A stretch of 64,000 nucleotides of DNA from Silene latifolia (GCF_048544455.1 NC_133536.1:168784325-168848324); one strand, 5' to 3'. Shown: positions 1 to 11,442, counted from the first letter of the stretch. Numbers and translations: made by a program. Notes: generated by a model not told the origin, from the letters alone.

Positions 1-27
1 GATAGATGATCCAAGTAGTGGAATCCT

Positions 28-290
28 TGTGGGTCGATGATCCAATCCTTCGAAATTCAAAAATTCAAAATTCAATTTTCGGGTCGATGACCCAATCATT
101 CAAAATTTTCAAATTCAATTTTCGGGTCGATGACCCAATCATTCAACAATTTTCAAATTCAATTTTCAGGTCAATGACCCAATCATTCAAAATTTTCAAA
201 TTCAATTTTCAGGTCGATGACCCAATCATTCAAAATTTTCAAATTCAATTTTCGGGTCGATGACCCAGTATTTCAAATGATCCAATTTCA
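28..290. repeat. 42-bp minisatellite in Ogre 3' region
   Basis: About five to six tandem units of roughly 42 bp, each containing GGTCGATGACCCAATCATTC followed by an A/T-rich half. GGTCGATGACC is itself nearly palindromic. Units differ by a few bases and short indels. Variable tandem repeats upstream of the 3' LTR are a known trait of Ogre/Tat elements. Confidence 0.85.
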
Positions 291-376
291 AGATCAATAA
301 TCCAAATGTGCTTATGTGATGATTATTGCAAGTGCGTTTTTGTGTTTCAAATGTAGCAGGATATGCTTCAACTGGG

Positions 377-444
377 GGCTCTAAAGTCTTCGACTTTAGA
401 GCCATTGCAAACTGGGGCCTCTGAAGCCGTTGGCTTCAGAGACC
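377..444. repeat. two adjacent hairpins, each after a PPT-like G run
   Basis: Hairpin 1 has perfect 12-bp arms (377-388 GGCTCTAAAGTC and 392-403) with a 3-bp loop. Hairpin 2 has 13-bp arms with one mismatch (416-428 and 432-444). Each starts within a G run after AACTGGGG, and the GGGGGCTCT of hairpin 1 is the same string that forms the real PPT at about 1023-1033. Confidence 0.75.
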
Positions 445-585
445 ATTATCAAGATGTAAAGGATGACATCCACCAAGAATTCAATTCAATACAAGAGTAT
501 GAAATGGAAGAATTCCGTAGCTAAAAGCAAATGATGGAAGCGGCGGCAACCTCTTCGGAAAGCCCCGTCCCATTTGGGCACCTGC

Positions 586-732
586 CAGCAGATGATAAGC
601 TTTGGGCAAGTGTTAACAGATGATGAATTTTGGACAAGTGCCAGCAGATGATAAGCTTTGGGCAAAGGTCAGCAGATGATGAATTTTGGACAAACGCCAG
701 CAGATGATAAACTTTGGGCATGAGTCAGCAGC
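586..732. repeat. 28-bp minisatellite (56-bp alternating unit)
   Basis: Five units of about 28 bp starting CAGCAGATGAT. They alternate between a form ending in AAGCTTTGGGCA and one ending in GAATTTTGGACA, giving a 56-bp higher-order unit. The 66-codon open frame on the minus strand here is a by-product of the repeat. Confidence 0.8.
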
Positions 733-1018
733 GGCCGAACTACGACGCGGGTTTGATTCCGTCAGAAACGGATACGTAGGCGCCTAAGGATAAGGCTCAA
801 CTCACCATATATGCAATTTTATGGGTCGACGACCAACGATGATAATTCCACGCAACAGAAGCAAGAGTCAGTCCCCAACGAAGTTTCAGGTATGATCTCT
901 TCTTATGGCTGGCGAGCTTATATACGCAAGTCTAATGGACTATAAACGACCCGAAGAATCCTCAGGTCGAGAGGGACCTGGGGTATACTTTGACTTTCGC
1001 CTTGTCCAAGCCTCAGTC

Positions 1019-1031
1019 AAAGTGGGGGCTC
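1019..1031 (+). promoter_or_regulatory. polypurine tract (PPT) of the Ogre-type element
   Basis: AAAGTGGGGGCTC lies immediately before the LTR start TGTAGATACC. In LTR elements this tract primes plus-strand DNA synthesis and defines the LTR 5' edge, which fixes the element as plus-strand. Confidence 0.75.
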
Positions 1032-4000
1032 TGTAGATACCCGTATCCGTCGATATTGGAATTTATGGAGAACCCGACAAACACCCGATGATGATAGGAC
1101 ACGTGTATTCTTTAGTTGTCATTGTCATTATTTGGAGCTCGTTTTACGAGGTAGAATGGGCGTCGTCGATGAAGTATCTTATTAATTTAAATGATATTTA
1201 AATTAATGTTTCTTAAGTGAGTTCATTTTATTAATTTAAATGATATTTAAATTAAAGCTTTTTTAAGGTAAATTCAATTTATTTTATTTTATTTTGAATT
1301 TATTTTCCCAAGTTTATTTTATTGAAAATAAAATAAATAATTGATTTGAAAAATCATTTTATGAGTATATTTGATTTGAAAAGTCATTTATTTTAATGGG
1401 TTAATTGATTTGAAAAATTGATTTGAAAATCGAAGAAAACTCGTTTTGAACACTTGTTTTTGAGCTCGATTTTAGCTCGATTTTTGAGCCCGTTTCTTTT
1501 GCGAATTGGCACGAATCTCGAGTACACTAACCCACCTAAGCCTCTACCCATCCACCCTTGTTCGAACCCCCCAAACCACAGCCCAAATCCTCGTCCCAAA
1601 CCCCTCACAAGCAGCCCGCACCAATGCAGCCCCCCCTGTTTTGGCAGCTCAATTCCCGAGCCCAAACCCGCTCCAAACACTACCAAGACCCGTACCCATT
1701 AACCCTAACCCATACCCTAGTATCCTACCCATATTATCCTAGCTTAATCACCAAGAAAACCCCTCTCAAACCCTCACAAAAACCCATAGACAGCAGCCAT
1801 ACGGGATTGAGCCCGACTGCTTCCTCCTCCCTTTTACCCTATTTTAAACCCTTATAAATACCACCCCTTCACGATACATTCATTCCTCTAAGTTCTCCAT
1901 ACATCCAACCATCACATAGAAGCTTTAAACCTCAGAAACAAACCCTAAACATCCTTCAAAAACCCTAACCAAAACCGACACACAAACTGAAACTGTTTGT
2001 GTGTCTCCTTCGAAAACCCTTTCGTTCCTCCATCAAATCACCATCAAAATTCGAGTTTCTTATTCCTAATTAACCACATAACATCCATCTACACATTAGA
2101 CAAAGATTTACGAGCCAAATTGCCCTTGAGAGTACACGAAATCCCTCGAAAAAACAGAGTGAAATAACACTGTTTTCGCGGTTTCTTCTTGTCTGTCCAG
2201 TTCTGTTTGTGCTCGTTTTTCGTGCCCAATAACCCAAAACGAGCAGGGGTTGCTTTAAGATCCTTGTTCTCCTCTCTTTCTAGTTTCCAAAACATCTTTC
2301 GGATCGAATTTTCGTCAAGAAACGAGGGAGATATCACTGTTTTAAAATCGCTGTCCAGAAACTTTCCAAAACGCGTGTTTGCTTTATTCTTCGTCGACGA
2401 CGGCCTCTCGAGATAAAATCTACCATCGATTACGACCCAAGACGGTGTCAACGATACATGTAGGTTGAGGGTGCATCAAATCCCCTTTTCTCTCCTTTTT
2501 TTATTTCGTTTTTTTTATTCCTTTTTTATAGTTTGTTTTTTGTTTGTTTTCGTTTTGTTTATCGTTTGTTTTAAATTAACTATGAAACTAGTTAGTCCGA
2601 GTATGAGTTAAAGTACCACCATGAACACCCGCGTTGACTTGAGATGGGAAAATAAACCGCTACTTCAGTCGGTCGTACACCCCCGTCTCATTTACATATC
2701 CTCGTGTTCAAGGTAGGGCATAAATAAAACAATTGTCTAACTTCGTTCTTCGCTTTCGACCCCCTTTTGTTTCGGCCAAATCGACATACCCTAGGACCCG
2801 TTGTATGTTAGTTTAACCTCTGATTGTTAACCTATGGCATATTTAGATGACATTAATTTAATTTAATAACCTATTTAGACACGATAGGTGGCTTCGACGT
2901 AAGTTATAAAATCAATCGGCGATTCTGTAAACAATTGAACGCATCTTTCTTATCACTTGATTTCTCGCTAGCATAGGAGTGCGTGATTAGCACCTTCCTA
3001 TTAACACTCGACGAGTAAGCTTTAATCTTATGATATCTAACCTAATTAGACCCTTTAGGCCGTGTAGAACACACCCTTGCGCGACAATCAATCAACATCG
3101 TTTCTAACTCGTTTTCTAACTTGTTTCTTATCCCTTTTCGCAATCATTCGATCTAACCAATGAATCTAACTTAGGAACTAGGTTGGCCGTTAGTTTGGGC
3201 CGTGAGTTGGCCGTGTGTTTTACCTTTCTCATTTCGTTTCTCTTTCTTTGTTTATCATTTGTTCTTTGTTGTTTTGTAGCTTGTAATTTACAGTTTGTTT
3301 ATCGAGTTGTAATCTTTCAAGTTTGTTTTACTTTTATTGAGTCAAAACCTTTTCTAAAAACCTTGGTCTTGTTTGGTTAGACGGTTGTTCCCAATGCTTG
3401 TAGGAGCGTAGTAAACCGCATGTTGTCTAAAGCAACATGGCCCGGTTTATGCTAATGCATGCTTTGGTGCGTAGCCCTATGTCTAATTCGATGAGATTAA
3501 GCGCGAGCACGCATTACGAGGAGTGACCCAAGGCCGTGGGTCATGTGAGCCGTGGGCCACCCCTCATGTGCACGGTTTTCTAGGCCAAACGGCCGTGTGT
3601 GTTGTCGCGTATTGTTTTGTATGTAACACTTGTATTTAGATCGAGTTGTATCTTTAATTTATTGTTGTGTCGGCATGAAATGCCTGGTTTGTAATAGGTA
3701 GATCCCAACGGCTCCCCCATTCCCCCTTAAGCCTTGTTTGTTTCGTTTGAATGTTGCTAGATTAATCAACCCACATGCTAAATTACAACTTTGACAAAGT
3801 TAGTTTAGTTGCATCTAAAACGACATAGAAATTGTTGTCACATGATAGGGTTAAAACAACGTTTGCATATCATACATCGCAGTAGCTATGACCTTGTTTG
3901 AAATCCGACACTTGACTTAGTAGAGGCCGTTATCGACGGGCGGGGTTGGGTGTCCTTATGGGCTTCCCAACACGTACCCTCACCCCTTACTCAAGATCTA

Positions 4001-4164
4001 TGGTTTGTGGATCCGTCTAAATACCATTGGATTACGAGAGTCATTCAAATCGAGTGATATAGGGTACAAGTCTTTATCTTTAATCACTCGTAGTCGATGG
4101 GCTTTATGCTTTTCGATGAAAGGTGTAAAGTTGACTTGAACGGTTCCAAGTTCCCAAAAAACTT
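1032..4164 (+). repeat. Ogre/Tat-type long LTR (~3.1 kb)
   Basis: Starts TGTAGATACC right after the PPT and ends just before a PBS-like TGGCGACTCT at 4167; the right edge is accurate to only a few bases. A length of about 3.1 kb is large for most LTRs but normal for Ogre/Tat. It contains an AT-rich block (1150-1440), a C-rich block (1505-1850), a TATA box (1853) and a long downstream R/U5-like part. Short proline-rich open frames at 1454-1857 and a 120-codon frame at 2089-2451 (minus) have no recognisable domain and I treat them as chance. Because internal sequence flanks it on both sides, this LTR is the middle of a tandem or recombinant arrangement. Confidence 0.65.
1853..1860 (+). promoter_or_regulatory. 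TATA box in Ogre LTR
   Basis: TATAAATA follows a C-rich segment and is followed after about 30 bp by CATTCATTCC, a plausible initiation zone. Position and orientation suit the U3/R boundary of a plus-strand LTR. Inferred promoter; transcription is not shown. Confidence 0.5.
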
Positions 4165-4166
4165 GG

Positions 4167-4180
4167 TGGCGACTCTAATT
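4167..4180 (+). promoter_or_regulatory. primer-binding site (tRNA-Arg type) and start of an Ogre internal region
   Basis: TGGCGACTCT matches the PBS core described for Ogre elements (complementary to the 3' end of a tRNA-Arg). About 90 bp of 5' leader follow (to about 4272) before the sequence changes to a copia 3' UTR. A PBS downstream of an LTR that is preceded by a PPT shows the LTR is shared by two internal regions. Confidence 0.6.
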
Positions 4181-4272
4181 GGTCTTAATTCGATTCGAAA
4201 GAACCTCGAGTCGATTATGCCGGGTGTGGATCCCTCGGACGCAGTTCCCGAGGGCCTTGTCCACAGAAATAT

Positions 4273-4603
4273 TCAGCCTTTATCAGGTACTCGATATTTC
4301 TCAGGGCCACTCGAGGAGCTGTAACTGAAATGCATGGCCATGCTCGAATACGAATTCGTTTTATCAGTTGAGTTACTCTCTAGTCGGGAAACCACTCTAG
4401 ATACAGATCGATTGTAAAATACGACCATTGCGGATCCGGATCTGCAAATTGTTTTACATTGAGTGGGAGAAATTTTAAATGAATATGAGAATCGGTTATC
4501 GCACATACACTTGTACGGACAAGTGGGAGTTTGTTGGAGTTGTGTCCTCCAGTTAGTGCGGATAACGTCATTGCACATACACTAGTACGGACAAGTGGGA
4601 GCT
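4273..4603 (+). mobile_element. copia element 3' untranslated fragment, with duplicated PPT/LTR start
   Basis: This stretch aligns by eye with the reverse complement of about 13170-13410, the 3' UTR of the copia element at 11906-20549. Shared landmarks are TCTCAGGGCCACTCGAGGAG, the GTGGCC/ATGGCC block and ATTGAGTGGGAG. The last ~110 bp contain the module ACAAGTGGGAG-x-TTGTTGG twice (about 4518-4545 and 4591-4610), so PPT and LTR start are duplicated. The coding part of the element is missing: the sequence joins Ogre leader at about 4272. Confidence 0.7.
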
Positions 4604-5591
4604 TGTTGGGGCTGGTGTCCTTTACAGTTAGTGCAAGGACTTATAAATCTCTAAAAGGATCAAAGGGTATACTTTTGTATTATAATCAGTTGATCCACGT
4701 TTATCAATAACGGTTGGCTTGCTAGATAAGTTTGACGTTATTGTCATACAGATGACGGTGATCAACTGGTCCCTAAAAGTCACACCTATAGGATACGTTT
4801 GAGAGATGTGACGGTATGAAAATACAGTCATGTTGATGCCAAAAATTGACTAAGCAGTTAGTCCGAGTTATTTGACTAGTAATCAGTCAAAATGCGATGT
4901 TGAGATATTTTATTTAATACGGATTAAATAAAATGGGCTAAGGCGAATTAAACAGTTAATTCGTAAATTAAATATAAACGGTTATATTTAATTAATGTAT
5001 ATTGAATTAATTATACAATATTGTCTTTGTCGGACATGTATTAATATGTCGGCTAATCCTTGTTACTAGACGATATATTAATAACCGATAACCGATGACG
5101 ATTTATAATAAAACCGTGTCATATACATTTAGCATTTTACGAACCGGACCACGAGTTAAAAATAAGAGAAAGTGGAAAGCCCACTCTCCCCTATTGAGGC
5201 TCACGGCCGAACCAAGCAACAAAAGGAGAGCTTTCTCTCCTTTTGCCCTAATTATTCATTTGTGCAAAATAATTAGGGTTTTGAGAACATTAATTACCTC
5301 TCAAAATTCAGATCTCACATCTAAGAAAAACTCACACAAATTCTCTCAATATTGCAAGGCAATTAGAGAATTCATTTCTAGCACAAGGGCATAGTCTCAG
5401 ACGGTCTTGGGTGTATCGATTAGGAGGAAATCTACTTTGATTTCTGTTCTTAGGCCGCATCTCAAAGGACCCGAGGTTATTTCTAATGCTTTATCGTTTT
5501 TCTCATGTTTTTCGTTTTATGACAATAATCACATATAAAATTTGCGTTATAGTCCTAATTTTATAGGGTATTATACGGATATTACCCCTCA
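4604..5591 (+). repeat. copia LTR (3' LTR of a truncated element)
   Basis: Starts TGTTGGGGCTGGTGTCC directly after a PPT (ACAAGTGGGAG) and ends in ACCCCTCA. It matches, in reverse complement, the TSD-flanked solo LTR at 54327-55320 along its whole length (988 versus 994 bp), which confirms both boundaries. The 99-codon open frame at 5095-5394 lies inside the LTR and is not conserved as protein. Confidence 0.85.
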
Positions 5592-7076
5592 GCAATGACC
5601 CAAGAGAGTGCCAATAATCAATGTGCTCTTCCTATCCACCGTGCTACCCGCAAAAACCTACAAGATCAAGATCGTAATGAGATGGATATCAATGATATAG
5701 GTTTTTGTTCCAATCAAATACCCAAAAATCCTTTGAGGGCTTGGAAATGTTATTCCTTAGGACTTGATTGGAATCGGGCACATAAGCATATACTAAATTG
5801 TATGTCGGGTCGACTAGCGGTTAAATAAAGTAATGAACCAATCATACCTCGATACATGATTTCACTAACACTCTTACTACTTTTGTCTTTGTCAAGATTG
5901 ATGTTAGAAACCATTGGTGTAGCAAGAGGTTTAACATTAGTCAACCCAAACTTACTTAGCATTTCCTTCAAATACTTTTTGTTGATGAATCATTGTATCT
6001 TCACACTTTGTTTGATTTGAAGATCAAGAAATAATCCAAATTCTTCCATCATGCTCATCAAATTCAGAAGTTATTAGATCCAAAAATTATTTAAAAAGGA
6101 CGTCATTTGTTGCACCAAAAATAATGTCATCGACATATACTCGCACAAGCAACAGTTCCTTGCACTATGACTTGATAAACAATGTCTTATCAACCGAACC
6201 ACGTAAAAAATATTTTCCAATAGAAACTTTGAAAGCTTATCATATCAGGCTCTAGGAGCCTGTTTTAAACCATAAAATGCTTTATTAAGTTTTAAAATGT
6301 GGTTAGGGAACTCATTATTTATAAAGCCCGGTGGTTGTTCGACAAAAACCTCTTCTTCAAGATATCCATTTAGGAAAACAGTTTTTACATTTTTTTGAAA
6401 AAGTTTTTGTCAACATGAGATGCAAAAGCTATAAGCATACGTATGGCTTCAAGCCTAGCTACTGGTGCAAAGGTTTTATCATAATCGATTCCCTCTTATT
6501 GGTTAAAACTTTGCACCACTAGTTTAGCCTTGTTCCTTACGATTTCGCTAAAATCATCAAGCTTATTGCGAAAGACCAATGTTGTGCTAATACAGTACAT
6601 TGGCCTAGGGGTAAGATGTCATACCTCATTCCATTCAAATTGATTTAATTCCTCTTTCATGGTTATCACCTAGTATGCAACAGTGAGTGCTAATGTGACA
6701 TTGACAAGTTCAATTTGAGAGAGGAATGCATTGAAGGCACAAAATTTTTGGAGCGAGGATCTGGTTTTCATTTCAAAATTTCGAAAGCAAGAGTGTTTGA
6801 TGCTTTGTTTGGTTCTGGCGTCACAGTGGATGTCACTGTTGCATCAAAGTTATTTTGTGACGGTGAGTGGTGGGGCAATTTCTATTTGATAAGGTTGCTC
6901 ACTTGCATCCTCATTCCCCTCCTAGATGAACTAGCATCATCTTGAGATGAGGGAAGGTGAGTTCCCCCTGAATTTTGGCCATCTTCATCATGCAACAGTG
7001 GCTCCAACTGTTGCTCAGCCTCGTTATCTACTTGATCCATTTCTTAACAAATCATCCCAATCTCGAAATCATCATC
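5592..7076 (-). pseudogene. SIRE pol remnant: C-terminal reverse transcriptase
   Basis: The frame 5750-5971 (minus) carries the copia RT C-terminal signature GSLLYLTASRPDI followed by CARFQS, the region leading into RNase H in SIRE elements. From 5750 down to 5592 similarity fades and stops appear, so RNase H is lost or beyond the junction. From 5992 to 7076 the sequence is decayed pol with many stops; I recognise no intact catalytic motif. Several short palindromes built on CAGTG/CACTG interrupt the former coding region (6676, 6820, 6991). Confidence 0.65.
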
Positions 7077-7910
7077 CTAATCTTCTTCAACCTGTTCATT
7101 AGACACAAAAAGGACTAGATTTGTCAAATATGAAATGAATGCTTTCTTCCCTTTTAATGGTTCTTTTATTGTGCACTTTATAAGCCATGTTATGATCCGA
7201 ATATCTAATAAAGACGACCTCGTCACTATAAACATCGAACTTATCCAAGTTGTCTTTCCCAATTTTTTGAACAAAGTATTTGCAGCCAAAACATCTTAAG
7301 AGGGAATATTGGGATTTCTTCTTTTCAACAAAGCGTAGGGAGTTTTATTAAGAATTTTAAGTATCATAACATGGTTATAAATTAAGCATAAAAGTGTTGA
7401 TGGCTAAAAAATAACTTCTTTGGCAACTTACTACTTAGAAACATGGTCCTGACCATATTTTCAAGATACGGCTCATACGTTTAACAACCTCATTTTGTTG
7501 AGGGGTTTTGCGTTGAAAAAGTTATGGCTAACACCATGTTTATCGTAATGGGTTTCAAATGATGAATTCTTAAACTTCGTTCCATGGTCGGGTAAAAAAA
7601 ATCAAATTTATTTTACACACTTTTCAACCAAATAAGAAATTTATCAAATGTTCCATCTTTAAAGATCAAGTAAAGTAGCCAAACATATCATAAAATTTCA
7701 TCAACACACATGCACAAGAACCGACTTCTACCTCTACTTTTAATATACATTGCTCCACACAAGTCTATACGAAAGAATGTTAGAGGTTTAGAAGTACAAA
7801 AAATAATTTTTGGATTTAAGGAGCAACTTACTTGTTTTACTCTAACACAATCATCATACATCTCTTTAAAATTGAATTTTGATGTTAGGAATGTCATCGA
7901 TAAGGTCAAG
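7077..7910 (-). pseudogene. SIRE pol remnant: integrase region
   Basis: The minus-strand fragment at 7688-7909 resembles the copia pre-integrase to integrase junction: a KQVSCSLNPK-like stretch, then RIDLCGAM, corresponding to the first catalytic Asp segment. The fragment at 7077-7289 resembles the integrase C-terminal part that precedes RT (GKTTWISSMFIV...). They lie in pol order for a minus-strand element. Both are short and broken. Confidence 0.5.
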
Positions 7911-8445
7911 CTTTCTAAAGGGTGTTCAATGTTCTAATATTTACATGACTTAATTGTTTATGCCAAAGCCATGAGTCTTTCTTTAAGACACACATACAAA
8001 ACATAATTGGACCGGATAATGAACAAAAATTAGTCAAGTAAACATCATTAGCATGTTTCCTTCAAGAACAAGTTCCCTTGTTTTTGCATCAAGACTTCTA
8101 CATTCACTAACAAGAAATTTAACAACATTATCATAATCACACAAATAAGTGACACTAAGAAGATTATGCTTCAAACCTTTGACAAGCAACACTTTATCGA
8201 CACGTTGTGACGATGACTTACCAAGTTTTCAATATCAACAATTTCACCTCTTTTGTTATGGTCAAACGTCATGGTGCCATCTTTGTAGGCTTCTAGTGAG
8301 AGATATTGGCTTTCACTTTCGTCCATAATCAAAGTATCAATTGCTGCTACCTCTCACTAATGCCTTTAACAAATCAAACATTTAGTTTAGGAACCGAAAT
8401 GAATTTGGGTCCCTTCTTGTGAATCATGTCTTTTACCAAGTCTTT

Positions 8446-9316
8446 TCAGATCCACACTTGCTTGACAACCTTAATGTTTCTTTCAATGCCATTTATTCTT
8501 TTTGTACAACCATTAAATATATGACTAGTCTTGCCACCACAATTGCAAATGACATATTCATGAAGTCTAACATGTTTTCTTCTTCGTAAATTTGTGTTGC
8601 TTGGTTCTTGGTTTCGAATGCAACAGTGCGCGTTACTGTTGCATTTGAAACCGAGTCCATCATTCTTTTCACTTTGTTGCGATTGACTTGTAAAAAAGCT
8701 TAAAACAGTTTGACTTTCTTCCTTTTTCTTGTACAATTCATTTGCATCATTTAACCCTTTGTTTAAAATTTCAATTTTGGCAAGATAATCAAGATTTAAT
8801 GTTTGCACATTTTCAAAGGCACTCTTAACATGACTTGTTTCATTGTTTAACATTTCTGCTAATTATTCAAGTTCTTTAAGACGACTTTTACAAGAGGTTA
8901 GGTCAACTAAAAGTGAGTCTCATTCTTGTGTTAACATAGAAACATGTTTGGTTAAAGACTCATTTTTATTTTCAGCATCATATGTCACAGTGGGTGTCTC
9001 TGTGACATTCAGCAGTTTGACCTCATCTACAAGAATCAGATTTTGCTTTTTCAATTTCTTTACTTCTTTCTCAAGACAAGGTGAAATGTTATTTTGTTCA
9101 AGCTCATTTAGACGCTCTCTTAGACCAACATTTTCCATGGCTATGTTTTCAATTTCAATTTGCATAGTTCTAAGTTTATTGTTTTGAACACGACATTTAT
9201 CAATGAATTTATCTAAGAGTAAACATACTTTGTTTTTGGAGAAGGATCGACCCTTTGTCTTGAGAAGATTTAACTCATCTTCGGAGTTAGAATCAGAATC
9301 ATCGGGATTAGCCATA
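8446..9316 (-). pseudogene. SIRE gag, C-terminal half (coiled coil, zinc knuckle)
   Basis: Two minus-strand frames, 8920-9315 and 8446-8853, cover a long heptad-rich segment (LRERLNELEQ, VKKLKKQNLILVDEVKLL), a degenerate zinc knuckle (CNCGGKTSHIFNGC) and a terminal KQVWI, the order found at the end of SIRE-type gag before protease. A stop near 8854-8919 separates the two frames. The N-terminal part lies beyond the CACTA insertion at 9317-32904 and continues at 32908. A 43-bp hairpin (8611-8653) lies about 40 codons before the zinc knuckle. Confidence 0.75.
8611..8653. repeat. 43-bp hairpin inside SIRE gag
   Basis: Arms of 18 bp (8611-8628 and 8636-8653) match at 17 positions around the loop GCGCGTT. 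The arm ends in ATGCAACAGT. The same CAACAGTG/CACTGTTG motif recurs elsewhere in the SIRE sequence (6676, 6820, 6991, 8982, 35712, 35922, 36864, 37451). Confidence 0.85.
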
Positions 9317-9329
9317 CACTACTACAAAT

Positions 9330-9700
9330 CCAGGCAAGCACAACGGCCCTTTAACAACGCTTATTCACGAAAATCACCAAAAGACGTTATAGAATGGATT
9401 TCACGAAATTTTAATAAACTTAATTACGACGGTTATGTGTTATTAACCGTTGTTATTGGTTTTAACAACGGGTCAAACTTGCACAACCGTTGTTAATATA
9501 AAAACTAATAACAACAGTTTACTCTGTAATACATTATAACCGTTGTTAATAATTTGGCGCAAAATTAGTGAAAAGTAATTAAATCGGTTATATTAGAACC
9601 CGTGTTTAATACTTTTTAACAGTGGTTGTCAAAGGAACCGTTGTTAATAAATAATCTAATGACAACGGGTTTATGTGTAATAACCGTTGTCAATACTTTC
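9330..9700. repeat. CACTA 1 left subterminal repeats
   Basis: Repeated short motifs of the type AACGG...AACCGTTGTT in both orientations (e.g. ACAACGG at 9350, AACCGTTGTTAT near 9448, AACCGTTGTTAATA near 9487, and others to 9690). The matching right zone is at 11200-11430 plus 32748-32890. Such clusters bind the TNPA-type transposase in known CACTA elements; here that role is inferred. Confidence 0.75.
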
Positions 9701-9748
9701 AAGCAAATACCACAATATATACCACACAAACACAGATCAGCTACAGCC

Positions 9749-10201
9749 ACAAACACAAACACAAACACAAACACAAACACAAACACAAACACAAACACAA
9801 ACACAAACACAAACACAAACACAAACACAAACACAAACACAAACACAAACACAAACACAAACACAAACACAAACACAAACACAAACACAAACACAAACAC
9901 AAGCACAAACACAAGCACAAGCACAAGCACAAGCACAAGCACAAACACAAGCACAAACACAAACACAAACACAAACACAAACACAAACACAAACACAAAC
10001 ACAAACACAAACACAAACACAAACACAAACACAAACACAAACACAAACACAAACACATACACAAACACAAACACAAACACAAACACAAACACAAACACAA
10101 ACTCAAACACAAACACAAACACAAACACAAACACAAACACAAACACAAACACAAACACAAACACAAACACAAACACAAACACAAACACAAACACAAACAC
10201 A
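9749..10201. repeat. (ACAAAC)n array, ~75 copies, in CACTA 1
   Basis: About 450 bp of near-perfect ACAAAC hexamers. A cluster of ACAAGC variants lies at 9900-9956, with single variants near 10056 and 10101. The hexamer lacks stop codons in every frame of both strands, so long spurious open frames (Thr-Gln, Asn-Thr, Lys-His, Val-Phe, Cys-Leu repeats) appear. I do not regard any as a gene. Confidence 0.97.
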
Positions 10202-10544
10202 TAACCACACTCTTTCTCATCGTCTCTTTCTCATCGTCGCTTTATCATCTCCGTCACTGTTGTTGTCATCGTCTCTTTCTTTCTCTAATTATCAGGTATA
10301 TATCTATCGCTTTTTGGTTTTAGGTTTTGTCATCTCCGTCATTATTGTTCTTCCTCTAATTATTTTATTTGCATATGTTTTTCTCCGTCACTGTTCTTTC
10401 TCTAATTATTATTCGCTTAGTTTTTCTGCGTTTAACAGTAAAACAAATTAAATAAAATAAAACAAAGAAGATGATGGAGAGGATAGTAAAACAAATACAC
10501 ATTTAACATACATAAACTTAATTAATTGATATATATACATAAAC

Positions 10545-10835
10545 TTAATGCATTGCTAAAAATACATTTCTTAGATGCTCATATAGGGATGCATTCTCTT
10601 CTATGAGAATCATCCTCTCCTCCTTTGCTATTTGGAGGTTTCGTTCCGTAGATGCAATATCTTCATATAGCTACATTATCTGCGGCTCTAACAAGCCATT
10701 TTTTTTGGCCCCCTTGAGTGCGATCCGAGCTTGCTCAAGGAAGAGCATGTTCTTCCTCTCGATTTCCTGCAAGCGGCGTATGAAACTTTTGTTGTACTCG
10801 GTCATAATGCATGTTAAATGAATGGTATCATTCAT
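10545..10835 (-). pseudogene. small coiled-coil ORF shared by both CACTA elements, copy 1
   Basis: From ATG at 10835 to TAA at 10545, 97 codons including one in-frame TAG at codon 55 (10671-10673). The product starts MNDTIHLTCIMTEYNKSFIR and is rich in Arg, Glu, Lys and Leu, predicting a coiled coil. CACTA 2 carries the same ORF (start 25227) with CAG where this copy has TAG, so the stop looks like a point change, and with a different defect. I do not recognise the family. It could be a relic of the CACTA's own second gene or a captured host exon. Confidence 0.6.
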
Positions 10836-10839
10836 TATT

Positions 10840-11442
10840 GAAGGAAGTTTGGAGTTTATTAGATTTTAAAGATTTAGGGTTTGGAGTTTAGGGTGGAGAT
10901 AGTGATATAATGGATTGGTTATTGAGATAGTGGAATAAATTTATAATTAGTATATGTGTCGTTTGAGTTGTTTTTTAATTAATATATTTAGGGTTTGATG
11001 CTTAAATTAATACGAAGTATGGCTTTTTGTTTAGGAAGTTGTGCCATATCCCTGCTTCAAATCTTATAACCCTTCGCATTCCATATATTGTGTCCTTTCA
11101 TGCAGGGATTTTGGCAGTAATAATGCATCTAGTAATATATAATTAATTGATACAGGAGGGATTTTGGCAGTGATGCTTTGTATTTTTATTTTTTTTTATT
11201 TTTTTGAAAAACAATAACAACTGTTATTTAAAAAAAACCGTTGTCTTTAGTTATAACAACGGTTTTTTCTATTGTAACCGTTGTTATAACTTTCCCACCA
11301 AAAATTAGTCACACTTTTCACAACGGTTATTTAAAAAAAAAACCGTAGTCTTTAGTTATAACAACAGTTTTTTCTATTGTAATCGTTGTTATAACTTTCC
11401 CACCAAAAATTAGTCACACTTTCCACAACGAATGATCGTAAC
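10840..11442. other. CACTA 1 interior and start of right subterminal region
   Basis: AT-rich DNA without an ORF up to about 11200, then AACCGTTGTT-type repeats (11213-11430) that resume after the Athila insertion at 32748. A 105-bp segment at about 11225-11320 is followed by a similar one at about 11321-11425 (both include TTATAACTTTCCCACC and TTAGTCACAC), so part of the subterminal zone is duplicated in tandem. Confidence 0.7.

Larger units (their letters stand above)
1..1031 (+). mobile_element. Ogre/Tat-type gypsy element, 3' internal (untranslated) region
   Basis: Non-coding DNA that runs into a polypurine tract and then an LTR starting TGTAGATACC, the arrangement expected at the 3' end of a plus-strand Ogre/Tat-type Ty3/gypsy element. 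The region has tandem repeats (about 28-290 and 586-732), two hairpins (377-444) and a stretch at 890-1031 leading to the PPT. No open frame resembles gag or pol; the 85-codon open frame over the first repeat array only reflects the repeat. Lineage is inferred from the PPT/LTR start and from the PBS at 4167, not from protein. The element continues to the left of the window. Confidence 0.7.

Noticed and set aside
1454..1857. Proline-rich open frames in the Ogre LTR
   Set aside because: C-rich LTR sequence opens overlapping frames on both strands; no domain and no conserved start.
2089..2451. 120-codon minus-strand frame in the Ogre LTR
   Set aside because: Antisense within an LTR, with no recognisable domain.
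4097..4324. 75-codon frame across the Ogre/copia junction
   Set aside because: It spans LTR end, PBS, leader and an unrelated copia UTR, so cannot be a real gene.
9616..10451. Long open frames on both strands over the (ACAAAC)n array of CACTA 1
   Set aside because: The hexamer has no stop codon in any frame, so open frames are automatic. Simple dipeptide repeats with no flanking domain.
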